NCBI GenBank assembly: GCA_965221415.1
Contig: OZ244887.1
Span: 62,001 to 126,000 of the forward strand
Length of the DNA stretch: 64,000 nt
Direction: 5' to 3'
Source of the DNA: UBA8337 sp965221415
GTDB taxonomy: Bacteria > Pseudomonadota > Alphaproteobacteria > RS24
Under the pieces are notes generated by a model. It was not told the DNA's origin and did not search any database. It saw nothing but the letters and a program-made list of their open reading frames with translations. How positions within the stretch are numbered: position 1 is the stretch's first letter; every line of letters begins with the position of its first letter. Below, one piece after another: positions 25,481-35,370 of this stretch. The translations under genes were made by a program, and so were the position numbers.

Positions 25481-27310
25481 ATGCGGTTGCTTTATTGGGT
25501 GCTGGTGCTGGCCATATGGGCGGGCATCGCGCTCGGTGGCTTGGTGTTTTACTATGCGCTTGACTTGCCCGATACAGATGAGCTTTGGAAAATCGGCGCA
25601 GATACCGAGCTATCGGTTTATTCGGTAGAGGATGAATTGATTGCGCGGCGTGGGCGGCGCGGCGGTCAGCCTTTGCAATATAGCGATTTTCCACCCGCTT
25701 TGGTGCAGGCCGTCACAGCCATTGAAGACCGACGGTTTTTTGACCATTTTGGCCTTGATGTGCGGGGGCTGTCGCGTGCCATGCTGATTAATCTGCGTGC
25801 GTGGCGGGTTGTGCAAGGCGGCTCAACCTTGACGCAGCAATTGGCTAAAAATGTATTTCTTACCCCCAACCGCACGTTCAAGCGTAAAGTTCAGGAATTG
25901 CTCTTGGCGTTTTGGTTGGAAGCGCAATTCACCAAGCAAGATTTGCTCGCGCTCTATTTAAACCGTGTGTATTTCGGCGCGGGCGCATATGGGGTGCAAG
26001 CAGCGGCGGAGACTTATTTCAATCGGCCTGTGCAGAACCTCACCATTGGCGAGGCCGCCTTGTTGGCGGGGTTGTTGAAAGCGCCTTCGCGCTATGCGCC
26101 GACGCATAATCCTAAAGGTGCGCAGGCACGCGCCCAACTTGTTTTAGCCGCGATGCGCGATGTCGGCCATTTAGAGCCAGACCAAGCCGAGGCGTGGATG
26201 AACACGCCCGTGGTGATTGTCAATCGCTCGTCTGATGCGGTGCATTATGCGGTTGATTGGACGCTCGACCAATTGCCAGATTTTGTCGGTCGCCCCCGCG
26301 CCGACCTCGACATCGTCACGACGCTTGACCCGCGCTTGCAATTGGCAGCGGAGCGCTCGATTAAAAAATTGCTGACAGCGCATGGTGAAAAACGCAAAGC
26401 CAGTCAAGCCGCCATGGTGGTGATGACCCCCGACGGGGCTATTCGCGCCATGGTGGGGGGCGCTTCTTATACCCAAAGCACTTTTAACCGTGCTACGTCG
26501 GCGCTGCGCCAGCCCGGCTCGGCCTTTAAGCCGATTGTCTATTTGGCCGCCCTTGAGGATGGCCTTAAGGCCTCGGATATATATCAAGACGTGCCGATTA
26601 CGGTCGAGAAATGGTCGCCGAAAAATTATGACGGCAAGCATCGCGGGGCGATAAGCGCGCAAGATGCGTTGGGTCAATCCATCAACACGGTGGCGGTGCA
26701 GATTAACGAAGCGACGGGGCGCAATAAAACCATCGAGATGGCGCGTCGCCTCGGCATTAGCGCGCGCCTGCGCCCGCATCCTTCTTTGGCATTGGGGGCG
26801 TTTGAAGTCTCGCTCTTGCAGCTGACAACGGCCTATGCGCATTTTGCCAATGGCGGCAAGCAAACGCTGCCGCATATTATTTCGACGGTCGTCACCGCAT
26901 CGGGAAATGTTTTGTACGAACGCAGCCCGCCGAGCAGGCTTCCGGTAATTGAACCGCTGCATGTCGGGGCGCTCAACCAGATGCTACGCGCAGCCGTATA
27001 TGAGGGCACAGGCAAGAAGGCGCGGGTTAAAAATATCGATATTGCGGGCAAAACCGGCACATCGCAAAACTGGCGCGATGCTTGGTTTGTCGGCTATTCG
27101 GGGGCGTTGGTGGTTGGCGTTTGGGTCGGCAATGACGATAATAGCGCGATGAACCGCGTCACAGGCGGCGGTCTGCCCGCGCAGATTTGGCACGATTTTA
27201 TGACCAATCAGAAAAGCCTCAGCGCCGAGGTCAGCCTGCCCAGTGGCAGTCAGTTGGAGCGCGTGAAGGATGGCGTGCGCGGCCTATTTGACCGCCTTTT
27301 TGGTGACTAA
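25481..27310 (+). CDS. Class A penicillin-binding protein (transglycosylase/transpeptidase)
   Basis: A 609-residue bifunctional peptidoglycan synthase anchored by an N-terminal membrane segment (about 3-28). The glycosyltransferase domain has the catalytic E82 in AIEDRRFFDHFG and GGSTLTQQLAKN. The transpeptidase has S347 in QPGSAFKPIVY, the SIN motif in GQSINTVAV, and K524 in AGKTGTSQNWRDAW. It is shorter than PBP1a and lacks its OB insert, closer to compact PbpF/PBP1-like enzymes. The ATG is three bases after gyrB. Its end overlaps the convergent SCO1 gene by 27 bases. Confidence 0.94.
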   Translation: MRLLYWVLVLAIWAGIALGGLVFYYALDLPDTDELWKIGADTELSVYSVEDELIARRGRRGGQPLQYSDFPPALVQAVTAIEDRRFFDHFGLDVRGLSRAMLINLRAWRVVQGGSTLTQQLAKNVFLTPNRTFKRKVQELLLAFWLEAQFTKQDLLALYLNRVYFGAGAYGVQAAAETYFNRPVQNLTIGEAALLAGLLKAPSRYAPTHNPKGAQARAQLVLAAMRDVGHLEPDQAEAWMNTPVVIVNRSSDAVHYAVDWTLDQLPDFVGRPRADLDIVTTLDPRLQLAAERSIKKLLTAHGEKRKASQAAMVVMTPDGAIRAMVGGASYTQSTFNRATSALRQPGSAFKPIVYLAALEDGLKASDIYQDVPITVEKWSPKNYDGKHRGAISAQDALGQSINTVAVQINEATGRNKTIEMARRLGISARLRPHPSLALGAFEVSLLQLTTAYAHFANGGKQTLPHIISTVVTASGNVLYERSPPSRLPVIEPLHVGALNQMLRAAVYEGTGKKARVKNIDIAGKTGTSQNWRDAWFVGYSGALVVGVWVGNDDNSAMNRVTGGGLPAQIWHDFMTNQKSLSAEVSLPSGSQLERVKDGVRGLFDRLFGD

Positions 27311-27916
27311 TGTCTGGTGGATTTTTTGCGCCAGCACGTCGGGGGCGAGCGTATGGGTGAAATGCGCCAGATAACGACCCGCACCATCCATCAAATAGAA
27401 AAATGAGGAATGGTCGATATTATAAGCCTCACTATCGTCGCGCCGCACCGCATAAATGCGGAACGCTTTTTTGACCGCGTCGATTTGGTCGGGCGTGCCC
27501 GTTAACCCCGTAATCTTGGGATGAAAATAACTCAGATAATCGGCCATTTGGTCAGGCGTGTCGCGGTGCGGGTCAACCGAAATAAACAGCGGCGCCAGTG
27601 CGTCATATGTTTCAGGCGCGGTGGCGTTTAACTCATCCAACGCCGCGCTCATCACATCCAGTGACAAAGGACACACATCGGGGCAATAGGTGAAACCAAA
27701 ATAAATCAGCATCGGCTTTGCCGCAAAATCCGCCTCGGTGCGGGGCGTGCCGGTTTGGTCAACCAATGTAAAAGGCCCGCCTATATCCACATCGCTATGC
27801 GCCCGAGGCATATGTGATATATGTGTGCGCTTTTGCGCCTCGGCTAGCAATAAGCTAAGCAATATAAGCAGCCCGAAGGCGGTCACAATCAGGCTGATTT
27901 TTACATTTCTGCTCAT
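27284..27916 (-). CDS. SCO1/SenC copper chaperone
   Basis: A 210-residue thioredoxin-fold protein tethered by an N-terminal membrane segment (about 7-26) and facing the periplasm. It delivers copper to the CuA centre of cytochrome oxidase and can relay redox signals. The copper ligands are C78 and C82 in FGFTYCPDVCPLS and H169 in YNIDHSSFFYLMD. It lies beside regB-regA, as senC/prrC does in Rhodobacter, though here it is on the opposite strand with an ankyrin gene between. Its 3' end overlaps the penicillin-binding protein gene. Confidence 0.94.
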   Translation of the reverse strand: MSRNVKISLIVTAFGLLILLSLLLAEAQKRTHISHMPRAHSDVDIGGPFTLVDQTGTPRTEADFAAKPMLIYFGFTYCPDVCPLSLDVMSAALDELNATAPETYDALAPLFISVDPHRDTPDQMADYLSYFHPKITGLTGTPDQIDAVKKAFRIYAVRRDDSEAYNIDHSSFFYLMDGAGRYLAHFTHTLAPDVLAQKIHQTLVTKKAVK

Positions 27917-27982
27917 TTTGCTTACCTTATTTTCACGGCACAGGCCTTGCGGAGGTGCTTTTCAAGCGGTTATATCTTGAGC

Positions 27983-28579
27983 ATGAAAAACAGGCAAGAA
28001 ATCGCTTCGTGTGGAAAATCCCGTATCGCTCTTATCGTGGCGGTGTTGGGGGCGTTATATTTAGCCGCGCCCGCGCCCGTATCCGCCCAGCGCATCCCTG
28101 TGCTGCGCGATAATCCGCTGATTGAAGCAGCGCGCATCGGCGATATGGATACGCTGAAAGCCGCACACGCAGCGGGTCTGTCGTTCAACACATTGGGTCA
28201 AAATGGCCAAACCGCGCTGCATGTTGCGGCTGAATGGGGACATAGCACGGCTGTGCGGCAACTGCTCGAATGGGGCGCAAAGCCAGACAGGCGTTCCAAA
28301 ACCCGCCACACCGCCCTCAGCTATGCGGTCTTATACGGCCATGGCGAGGTGGTCGGTCTATTGCTTGCGGCGGGCGCGAACCCAAATCGCGCGGCGTTTA
28401 ATTCGGAAATGCCACTGATTATGGCGGTGCGCCATGGACGCGGTGCGATTGTCACGCAATTATTATCGGGCGGTGCGGATGTCCACGAGACCGACAGCAC
28501 GGGGCGCACGGCTTTGGATTGGGCGCGCGAAATGCGTCGCCCGCATATTGCCGATGCTCTGCGCATAGCGGGTCAGTAG
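27983..28579 (+). CDS. Exported ankyrin-repeat protein
   Basis: A 198-residue protein from the ATG at 27983. Residues 12-36 are a signal peptide (IALIVAVLGALYLAAPAPVS then AQR). The mature part is four ankyrin repeats. They are recognised by NPLIEAARIGDMDTLKAAHA, GQTALHVAAEWGHSTAVRQL, HTALSYAVLYGHGEVVGLLL and MPLIMAVRHGRGAIVTQLL. A last partial repeat (GRTALDWAREMRRPHIADAL) follows. A periplasmic protein-binding role is likely; the partner is unknown. The ribosome site is weak. It is divergent from the SCO1 gene and six bases before regB, so it may belong to the redox-signalling cluster. Confidence 0.86.
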   Translation: MKNRQEIASCGKSRIALIVAVLGALYLAAPAPVSAQRIPVLRDNPLIEAARIGDMDTLKAAHAAGLSFNTLGQNGQTALHVAAEWGHSTAVRQLLEWGAKPDRRSKTRHTALSYAVLYGHGEVVGLLLAAGANPNRAAFNSEMPLIMAVRHGRGAIVTQLLSGGADVHETDSTGRTALDWAREMRRPHIADALRIAGQ

Positions 28580-28585
28580 GGCTTC

Positions 28586-29971
28586 ATGGCTTTACACCCG
28601 CTTCACCAGTTAGGCGCGGCTGACACGCCCGTTGCGGCGGTGCATTTGCGGGTGCAGCTTTTTTTGCGGTGGCTAGCGATTATTGGTCAGCTGATGGCTG
28701 TGTTGGTGATTTATTATGGCTTTGGATTTGCGCTGCCATTGGTTGCTTGTTTGGTGGTCATCGGGCTGGCGGTGGTGCTGAATGTGGTTCTTGCTTTGCG
28801 TTTTCCAGCCAGTCATCTTTTGACGCGGCGCGAGACGGCGGGCTATTTGGCGTATGATATCACTCAGCTTGGGGTGTTGTTATATCTTACCGGCGGGGTG
28901 ATGAACCCATTTGCCGTTTTACTGCTTGCCCCTGTGACGATTTCGGCCAGCGTGTTGGATAGGCGCACCACGAGCCTATTGGTTATTCTGGCGGGGGTGA
29001 TTGTCAGTGGCTTGGCGCTTTATCACGAGCCTTTGCCGTGGCGGGGTGCGCCGCCAGAGATTCCAGATTTGCTGCGGCTTGGTGTTTGGGTGGCGTTGAT
29101 GTTGGCGATTGCGTTTATCCCGACTTATGTATGGCGGGTGAGCCGCGAGGGGCGGCGTATGTCGGCAGCCCTTACCGCAACGCGCGCGGTATTGGCACGC
29201 GAGCAACGCCTATCGGCATTGGATGGGTTGGCAGCGGCCGCCGCGCATCAGCTTGGCACACCTTTGGGGACAATTACGCTCGTGCTGAATGAGGTGCGCG
29301 CGCGTGAGGATTTACCCGATGGTCTCGCCGAAGACATCGCCCTGATGCACGAGCAGGCCTTGCGCTGCCGCGATATTTTATCGTCATTGAGCAGCACAGA
29401 GGGCGACCCGATGGTTTCGCAAATCTCGCTGCGCGGTCTTTTGGACGAGGCGGTGTTGGAAGCGGGCTTGCACGATAAAGAGCTTTTTGTCTCTTGTCGT
29501 GCTGAGGAGCAGTCGGCGACGCGTGAGCCGCAAGTCTTGCGCCATCCCGAATTGATTTACGGCATTGGCAATTTAATCGAGAACGCCTCGGAGTTCGCCG
29601 CCAGCACGGTTTGGGTGAGCGCGACCTATTCGGCTGAGCAAGTCATCATCGAAATTGCCGATGATGGGGCGGGCTTTGCGCCAGATATTCTGAGCCATTT
29701 GGGCGCGCCTTATACCTCATCACGCCGCAGCAAACCACTTTCACAAATTGCGGCGCAAGTCGAGTCACAAGCCGAGCAAATCGACGATAGTTTTGGCCTC
29801 GGGCTTGGCTTTTTTATCGCGCGCACATTGATGCAACGCTCTGGTGGGCATATTTCGGCGCGCAATTTAAAGACCACCGAGATGATTGAAGGCGCGATGC
29901 CGGGCGGTGCGTGTGTGCGGGTTATATGGCCGCGCCATCGTTTGGAGGCCACCATGGATGGGGCGCATTGA
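28586..29971 (+). CDS. regB: Redox-sensing histidine kinase RegB/PrrB
   Basis: A 461-residue sensor kinase with about six N-terminal membrane segments (residues 25-185). The quinone-sensing signature LTGGVMNPFAVLLLAP lies between them. The phospho-acceptor is H221 in AAAAHQLGTPLGTI, and the redox cysteine C261 in ALRCRDILSSL corresponds to C265 of Rhodobacter RegB. The ATPase has NLIENASEFA, ADDGAGFAPD and GLGLGFFIARTL. RegB phosphorylates RegA under reducing conditions to control respiration, and in phototrophs photosynthesis. regA follows 54 bases downstream. Confidence 0.94.
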   Translation: MALHPLHQLGAADTPVAAVHLRVQLFLRWLAIIGQLMAVLVIYYGFGFALPLVACLVVIGLAVVLNVVLALRFPASHLLTRRETAGYLAYDITQLGVLLYLTGGVMNPFAVLLLAPVTISASVLDRRTTSLLVILAGVIVSGLALYHEPLPWRGAPPEIPDLLRLGVWVALMLAIAFIPTYVWRVSREGRRMSAALTATRAVLAREQRLSALDGLAAAAAHQLGTPLGTITLVLNEVRAREDLPDGLAEDIALMHEQALRCRDILSSLSSTEGDPMVSQISLRGLLDEAVLEAGLHDKELFVSCRAEEQSATREPQVLRHPELIYGIGNLIENASEFAASTVWVSATYSAEQVIIEIADDGAGFAPDILSHLGAPYTSSRRSKPLSQIAAQVESQAEQIDDSFGLGLGFFIARTLMQRSGGHISARNLKTTEMIEGAMPGGACVRVIWPRHRLEATMDGAH

Positions 29972-30025
29972 AACATGCGTTAAATGCTTTATAAAAGTGT
30001 CGTTTGGAATGCGTTTGGAGTGAGA

Positions 30026-30571
30026 ATGAGTAACACAGAAGCCCATTTGGGAAAAACCCTGCTGATTGTTGATGACGACCAGCCGTGGCTGAAGCGGCTG
30101 TCGCGCGCGATGGAGATGCGTGGGCTTAAGGTGCATGGTGCCAGCTCGGTGGCTGAGGGATGCGCGAAAGGCAAATCCATTAAGCCGTCTTATGCGGTGG
30201 TCGATATGCGCCTTGAAGACGGCAATGGTCTGGATGTGGTGGAAAGCTTGCGGTGTGAAAATCCAGAAGCGCGGATTATTATGCTGACGGGCTATGGCAA
30301 TATCGCCACCGCCGTGGAGGCGGTAAAACGCGGTGCTGTGGATTATTTGGCAAAGCCTGCCGATGCGGATGAGATTTTTGCAGCTCTCACCGCCGATGCT
30401 GATGGTCGTTCCGCCCCGCCCGAAAACCCGATGTCAGCCGATAGGGTGCGCTGGGAGCATATCCAACGCGTGTTTGAGTTGTGCGACCGTAACGTATCGG
30501 AAACCGCGCGACGGCTTAATATGCATCGGCGCACCTTGCAGCGTATTTTGGCAAAGCGCGCCCCGCGTTAA
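30026..30571 (+). CDS. regA: Redox response regulator RegA/PrrA
   Basis: A 181-residue response regulator. The receiver domain has the acidic pocket LLIVDDDQPW, phospho-acceptor D60 in YAVVDMRLEDGNGL, and the lysine in DYLAKPAD. The C-terminal Fis-type helix-turn-helix SETARRLNMHRRTLQRILAK is the near-invariant RegA DNA-binding end. The ATG at 30026 has GGAG five bases upstream; a longer reading from 29984 is less likely. It works with RegB to control oxygen-regulated genes. The 113-base gap after it shows nothing notable. Confidence 0.95.
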   Translation: MSNTEAHLGKTLLIVDDDQPWLKRLSRAMEMRGLKVHGASSVAEGCAKGKSIKPSYAVVDMRLEDGNGLDVVESLRCENPEARIIMLTGYGNIATAVEAVKRGAVDYLAKPADADEIFAALTADADGRSAPPENPMSADRVRWEHIQRVFELCDRNVSETARRLNMHRRTLQRILAKRAPR

Positions 30572-30684
30572 ATTTACGCACCCTCAAGAGGACAGTTTTT
30601 GCTTGTAAGTCATCGCCTTTTTTGGGACAGTCCAAGCAAATAAGAGCCTAGATTATAGGCGGCACTTGGCTTCGGGAGGGTCTT

Positions 30685-33285
30685 ATGGTTCAAAAATTAG
30701 AAGAGATTATTTTTCGGTCGCGGGTTTTAATTTTAGCCGCTTTTGCAGCCTTTACAGTATATGGCGGGTTTTACGCCACCCAGCTTAACCTGACCGCTGG
30801 CTTTGATAAGCAACTGCCCGCAGGCCATGAATATATCCAAACATTCCAAGAATATCGCGACCGCCTGTTCGGCTCGAACCGCATTATTGTGGTGCTGAAA
30901 GAGCGCGACGGCGATATTTGGAACAAGGATTTCTTTGCCACCTATAAAGAGTTGACCGATGCGCTGTTCTATATGCCGGGTGTGGCGCGCCATACGCTGA
31001 CCTCGCTTTGGACGCCCAATTCGCGCTATTTTGAAATTACCGAAGATGGATTTGTCGCCGATGACGTTATTCCGGGCACGATTACGGTCGACAATATCGA
31101 TTCTGGCTGCGTATCGCGCCTGAAGACAGCAAGTCTGGCGACCAAATGCGAACCTGCCCTCGATATCATCGCCAATAATGTCATTCGCGGCGGCTTTGTG
31201 GGTCGTTTGGTGGCCAATGATTTCTCCGCCGCCATGGTGCGCGCCGAGTTGCTCGATATAGATGTGCAAACTGGCGAGCGTCTCGATTATTTCGACCTTG
31301 CGGATAAACTTGAGACCGAGATTCGCGGCAAGTTCGAAAACGATAAATACGAAGTTCAAATCATCGGCTTTGCCAAATTAATCGGCGATATCGCCGATGG
31401 CGCGAGCACGGTGGTGCAGTTCTTCGCCGTGGCATTTGTGCTGACGATTTTGTCGGTCTATGCCTATGCACGCTCAGCTATTTTGACTTTCTTGCCGCTA
31501 TTTTGCTCGCTCGTTTCGCTGGTTTGGCAATTTGGTATTTTGAATATTCTAGGCTACGGGCTTGACCCGCTTGCCATATTGGTGCCGTTTCTTGTGTTTG
31601 CCATCGGCGTGAGCCATGGTGTGCAGCAAATTAATTTGATTACGGCGGAAATCTCGGCGGGCAAATCAAGCGAAGAAGCAGCACGCTCAAGCTTTCGCGG
31701 CTTGCTCATTCCGGGCTCGATGGCGCTGATTACCGACCTTGTTGGTTTCGGCACGCTTATCTTAATCCCGATTCAGATGATTCAAGAACTGGCGATTACC
31801 GCGTCGATTGGTGTGGCGTTGAAAATCCTGACCAATCTCGTCATGCTGCCCGTCTTAGCCAGTTATTTCCGTATCGATGAGGGCTTTGTCGAGCGCTTTG
31901 CCAAAGCCCGCGAAGGGCGTATTCGTCTGATGCAGAAATTGGGCAAAATCGCTAATCCGCGCGCCGCTATTGTTGTCGTGATTTTGGCGGTTGTGCTGTT
32001 TATCACGGCCTTTATCCAAAGTCAGAACCGCCATGTTGGGGCGCTGCATGCAGGCTCACCTGAGCTGCGCAAAGAAGCGCGTTACAATGAAGATAGCCGC
32101 CAGATTGCCGATAAATTCGCACTCGGCCTAAACCTGCTGACGGTGATTGTCGAAACCCCACGCGAGGCGTGCATCAACTATCCTTATATGAAATATCTCA
32201 ACGAGTTTACGTGGTATTTGCGCAATGTGGAGGGTGTCTCTTTGGTCTTGTCATTGCCCTATGTGACGCGCCAGTCAAGCTCTGGCTTTAATGAAGGCAA
32301 TTTGAAATGGCAAGCCTTGCCACGCAATAAATATGCGTTGGTACAATCGCAATCGCCTATTGGCACGTCGACAGGCTTGCTGAACGAGGCGTGTACTTTG
32401 CTGACCCAGCTGATTTTCCTCGATGATTCAAAAGCCACGACCATTAAAGGGGTGACGACGGCTATCAAGAAATTCCGTACCGAGAATCCATCGCCCGTGG
32501 CCGATTTGCATATTATCACCGACCCGCCCACACGCGATGCGGGTGGCTTCGACCTCGGCATCAAAACCGATATTGTAGATGATGGCGTGTCATCGGCGTT
32601 GAGCATTACCTATGATATTAATGAGAGCAAGCCAGAAGATTTGCTGATGGCGGTGCGCGAAAAAGGTCTGAAAATTGACAGATATGAAGTCATACCCGTC
32701 ACTATTCGTTTGGCTTCGGGTAATATGGGTGTGCAAGCGGCGGTGAATGAAGAGATTGAAGTCTCTGAATTGCCCATGCTGATTTATGTGTATATGACGA
32801 TTATCGCTTTGGTGATTTTCACCTATCGCGATTGGCGTGCCACTATTGCGTGCTGTGTGCCGCTGACTCTGGCGACGTTTATGGGCTATTGGTTCATGGA
32901 AGTGTTGGAAATCGGCCTCACAGTGGCGACCCTGCCGGTGATGGTGTTGGCGGTTGGTTTGGGTGTGGATTACGCTTTCTACATTTACAACCGTATCCAG
33001 TATCACTTGTCTGAAGGACAGGATGTGACGGAAAGCTTTAAAAGGACGCTCAACGAAACCGGTATGGCTGTGGTGTTCACGGCGGTGACACTGGCGGTTG
33101 GCGTGTCGACATGGGCGTTTTCAGCACTCAAGTTCCAAGCAGATATGGGACTGCTGCTGACCTTCATGTTTATGATTAATATGGTTATGGCGGTGACGGT
33201 CTTGCCAGCGCTAGCGGTTGTCCTTGAGATGATTATGCCACGCAAATCACCCCCAAAAGCACCAAGTGGCGCTCTAGCACACTAA
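30685..33285 (+). CDS. RND superfamily exporter (MMPL-type)
   Basis: An 866-residue inner-membrane protein with the RND layout. A first membrane segment (about 12-32) is followed by a large periplasmic loop (to about 235). Then come a block of five membrane segments (240-400), a second loop, and a second block (700-850). Segment 10 has PVMVLAVGLGVDYAFYIYNR, the usual MMPL signature with the aspartate of the proton path. The cargo is unknown; related exporters move lipids or hydrophobic compounds. The ATG has a GGGAGGG site. It overlaps the convergent HAD gene by four bases. Neighbours suggest lipid or hydrophobic-substrate metabolism. Confidence 0.9.
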   Translation: MVQKLEEIIFRSRVLILAAFAAFTVYGGFYATQLNLTAGFDKQLPAGHEYIQTFQEYRDRLFGSNRIIVVLKERDGDIWNKDFFATYKELTDALFYMPGVARHTLTSLWTPNSRYFEITEDGFVADDVIPGTITVDNIDSGCVSRLKTASLATKCEPALDIIANNVIRGGFVGRLVANDFSAAMVRAELLDIDVQTGERLDYFDLADKLETEIRGKFENDKYEVQIIGFAKLIGDIADGASTVVQFFAVAFVLTILSVYAYARSAILTFLPLFCSLVSLVWQFGILNILGYGLDPLAILVPFLVFAIGVSHGVQQINLITAEISAGKSSEEAARSSFRGLLIPGSMALITDLVGFGTLILIPIQMIQELAITASIGVALKILTNLVMLPVLASYFRIDEGFVERFAKAREGRIRLMQKLGKIANPRAAIVVVILAVVLFITAFIQSQNRHVGALHAGSPELRKEARYNEDSRQIADKFALGLNLLTVIVETPREACINYPYMKYLNEFTWYLRNVEGVSLVLSLPYVTRQSSSGFNEGNLKWQALPRNKYALVQSQSPIGTSTGLLNEACTLLTQLIFLDDSKATTIKGVTTAIKKFRTENPSPVADLHIITDPPTRDAGGFDLGIKTDIVDDGVSSALSITYDINESKPEDLLMAVREKGLKIDRYEVIPVTIRLASGNMGVQAAVNEEIEVSELPMLIYVYMTIIALVIFTYRDWRATIACCVPLTLATFMGYWFMEVLEIGLTVATLPVMVLAVGLGVDYAFYIYNRIQYHLSEGQDVTESFKRTLNETGMAVVFTAVTLAVGVSTWAFSALKFQADMGLLLTFMFMINMVMAVTVLPALAVVLEMIMPRKSPPKAPSGALAH

Positions 33286-33935
33286 GGTAAATCGTGGCCG
33301 AGGTGTGCGCTTAATTCGCTGATGGCTTGGGCGGCGGTAAGCACTTTTATCGTGCCCATCCCCATGGCGCGCGCAGGCTTTAGATTAATGCCCAAATCAT
33401 CCAGAAAGATGCACGCTTCGGGCGCAACGCCCAAACGCTCGCAGGCCATATGGTAAATGGCGGGGTCTGGTTTGCGCACGCCCACTTCTGAGCTTTCAAT
33501 AACGTGCTCAAAAAGCGCCATCACATCGGCGACCGCTTGCGCTTTTTCGGCGGTGCGTGCCATGCCTGCGCCCGCTCCCGTTTTTACATTATTGGTGATG
33601 CAGGCAATGCGAATCCCGCGTTTCTTAAGAGTGTTCAGCACGTCGACCATTTCGGGACGGATAGCACCCGCAAGCAGTGCCAACACATCAGCGCCCGGCA
33701 CATCATGTCCCCGCGCGATGGCTTCGGCGCGAAAGGCAGCATCAAAAGCGGCGGCATCGATTTCGCTGCGTTCGAACTTCGCCCATGCATTTGTGTCAGG
33801 GTCGGTGGCGTTTATCGAACGGATAAAGTCTTCTGGCAGATTGTGCTGGGTTTCATAAAGCTTGAACGCTTCAAAGGGGCTAGAGGTGATAACGCCGCCA
33901 AAGTCCCATATGACGGCTTCATATTTTTGGGTCAC
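33282..33935 (-). CDS. HAD-superfamily hydrolase
   Basis: A 217-residue phosphatase-like protein. Motif I is VIWDFGGVITSSPFEAF: the second aspartate of the DxD pair is replaced by glycine, as in the epoxide-hydrolase phosphatase-domain and ACAD10-like HAD group. Motif II is CITNN, motif III/IV is GVRKPDPAIYHMACERLG with FLDDLGINLKPARAMG. The start is GTG at 33935 with an AAGGAG site. Loss of the second aspartate may affect phosphatase activity, so a dehalogenase or other role cannot be excluded. It lies 12 bases after the MFS gene on the same strand and is probably co-transcribed. Confidence 0.88.
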   Translation of the reverse strand: MTQKYEAVIWDFGGVITSSPFEAFKLYETQHNLPEDFIRSINATDPDTNAWAKFERSEIDAAAFDAAFRAEAIARGHDVPGADVLALLAGAIRPEMVDVLNTLKKRGIRIACITNNVKTGAGAGMARTAEKAQAVADVMALFEHVIESSEVGVRKPDPAIYHMACERLGVAPEACIFLDDLGINLKPARAMGMGTIKVLTAAQAISELSAHLGHDLP

Positions 33936-33947
33936 GCTATTTTCTCC

Positions 33948-35228
33948 TTACCCAGAAGTTACCAAATCGTCTTTCAGATGGCGGCCTGCGATGAAATAAT
34001 GAATCGCAGCCCAGATATTGACCAGAGAACAAATCAGCAGCGCATAGCGTAGCGACTCGGTGCCGTAGCTTTCTTTCAAAAGATCTGACACCACGCCCAC
34101 CACTTGAGGCCCAAGGCCTAAGCCAATAATGTTGATGATAAACAGCAAAATACCTGCCGCGACGGCGCGCATCCGCAATTCGGAAACACCTTGCGTTTGG
34201 CTAAACGTCGTCGCCTGATAAAAATTGCCGAGCAGCACGGGAATAATCATCGCAATGAGTGCCACGGTGGCGGTGGTGGCATTAAAGACGATGAAGTTTA
34301 CTGGCACAATCAGCAGCAAGGCGATGGCGGTGGTCCACAAATACCATTTCGGGTCTTTGGCACCGAATTTATCGGCCAGATAGCCCCCCAAGGCGATACC
34401 AATGCCGCCCGGAATACCGAGAATAAGGCCAAACCATGTGCCGACTTCGCCCGTGCCCAAGTCAAACGAACGGATGAGAAAGGCGGGCGCCCACGTGACA
34501 AAACCATAGCCAAAAAAGGCTGTTAACCCTGCGGCGAACGACATGTGGCGGAAGGATTTCTTCTGCCATAAATAGCCAAGCGTTTCGCTTACACTGGGTT
34601 GTGCGCCCGTATCTGCGCGTCCCTCAGCCATGCCGCGTGGTGGCTCTTTCAGCGTGAAGCGCACCACCAAGGCCAAAACAACCCCAGGAATACCAACCAC
34701 GAAAAACGCAGCCCGCCACCCGAAAAACTCGTTAATCCACCCGCCCGCAAACAGACCAAACATAATGCCAAACGGGATGCCAAGCGAATAAATCCCTAAA
34801 GCCGTGGCACGCTGCTCGGCGGGGTAGTAATCGGCAATCATCGAATGGGCTGGCGGCGAGCACCCCGCTTCGCCAATGCCGACACCGATACGCGCAGCTA
34901 ACATATGCCAGAAATTCTGCGCAAGCCCTGACAAAGCCGTAAAGATGCTCCAAATGCTCAACGCCGCGACGATGAGATTGCGCCGATTGGTGCGGTCGGC
35001 AAAGCGCGCAATCGGAATGCCTAAAGTTGCGTAAAACGCCGCAAAAGCAAAACCCGTCAACAGGCCGATGGCGGTATCGGAAAGACCAAGGTCTGCCTTT
35101 ATCGGCTCAATCAAAATCGATAAAATCTGTCGGTCAATAAAGTTAAACGTGTAAACGACAACAAGAATACCCAACGCATAGTGGCGCGCTTTGTGAAATT
35201 GTGCTGTTTCGGGTGCGGTGATGGACAT
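33948..35228 (-). CDS. Major facilitator superfamily transporter
   Basis: A 426-residue inner-membrane transporter with 12 predicted membrane helices. The cytoplasmic A-motif is seen as GIPIARFADRTNRRNLIVAA after helix 2, and GVGIGEAGCSPPAHSMIADY in helix 4 is typical of the spinster-like or hexuronate-related group. The region IGAIALGGYLADKFG-like at helix 8-9 repeats the A-motif. The ATG at 35228 has GGGAGA before it; the longer open frame to 35396 has no support. The substrate is unknown. It shares an operon with the HAD gene and is divergent from the truncated saccharopine-dehydrogenase-like gene. Confidence 0.9.
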   Translation of the reverse strand: MSITAPETAQFHKARHYALGILVVVYTFNFIDRQILSILIEPIKADLGLSDTAIGLLTGFAFAAFYATLGIPIARFADRTNRRNLIVAALSIWSIFTALSGLAQNFWHMLAARIGVGIGEAGCSPPAHSMIADYYPAEQRATALGIYSLGIPFGIMFGLFAGGWINEFFGWRAAFFVVGIPGVVLALVVRFTLKEPPRGMAEGRADTGAQPSVSETLGYLWQKKSFRHMSFAAGLTAFFGYGFVTWAPAFLIRSFDLGTGEVGTWFGLILGIPGGIGIALGGYLADKFGAKDPKWYLWTTAIALLLIVPVNFIVFNATTATVALIAMIIPVLLGNFYQATTFSQTQGVSELRMRAVAAGILLFIINIIGLGLGPQVVGVVSDLLKESYGTESLRYALLICSLVNIWAAIHYFIAGRHLKDDLVTSG

Positions 35229-35370
35229 GAAATATCTCCCAGAATAATTGTCGAGCCTACCAAAGCGCGCAGGAAAAGAAAGCAAAAACATGCGCATAAA
35301 GCTGCAAATACGCTTGAACTCGCGTTTTGCTGCCGTAAGCTCTCGGTATATGAAATAAGGAGACAGAATA

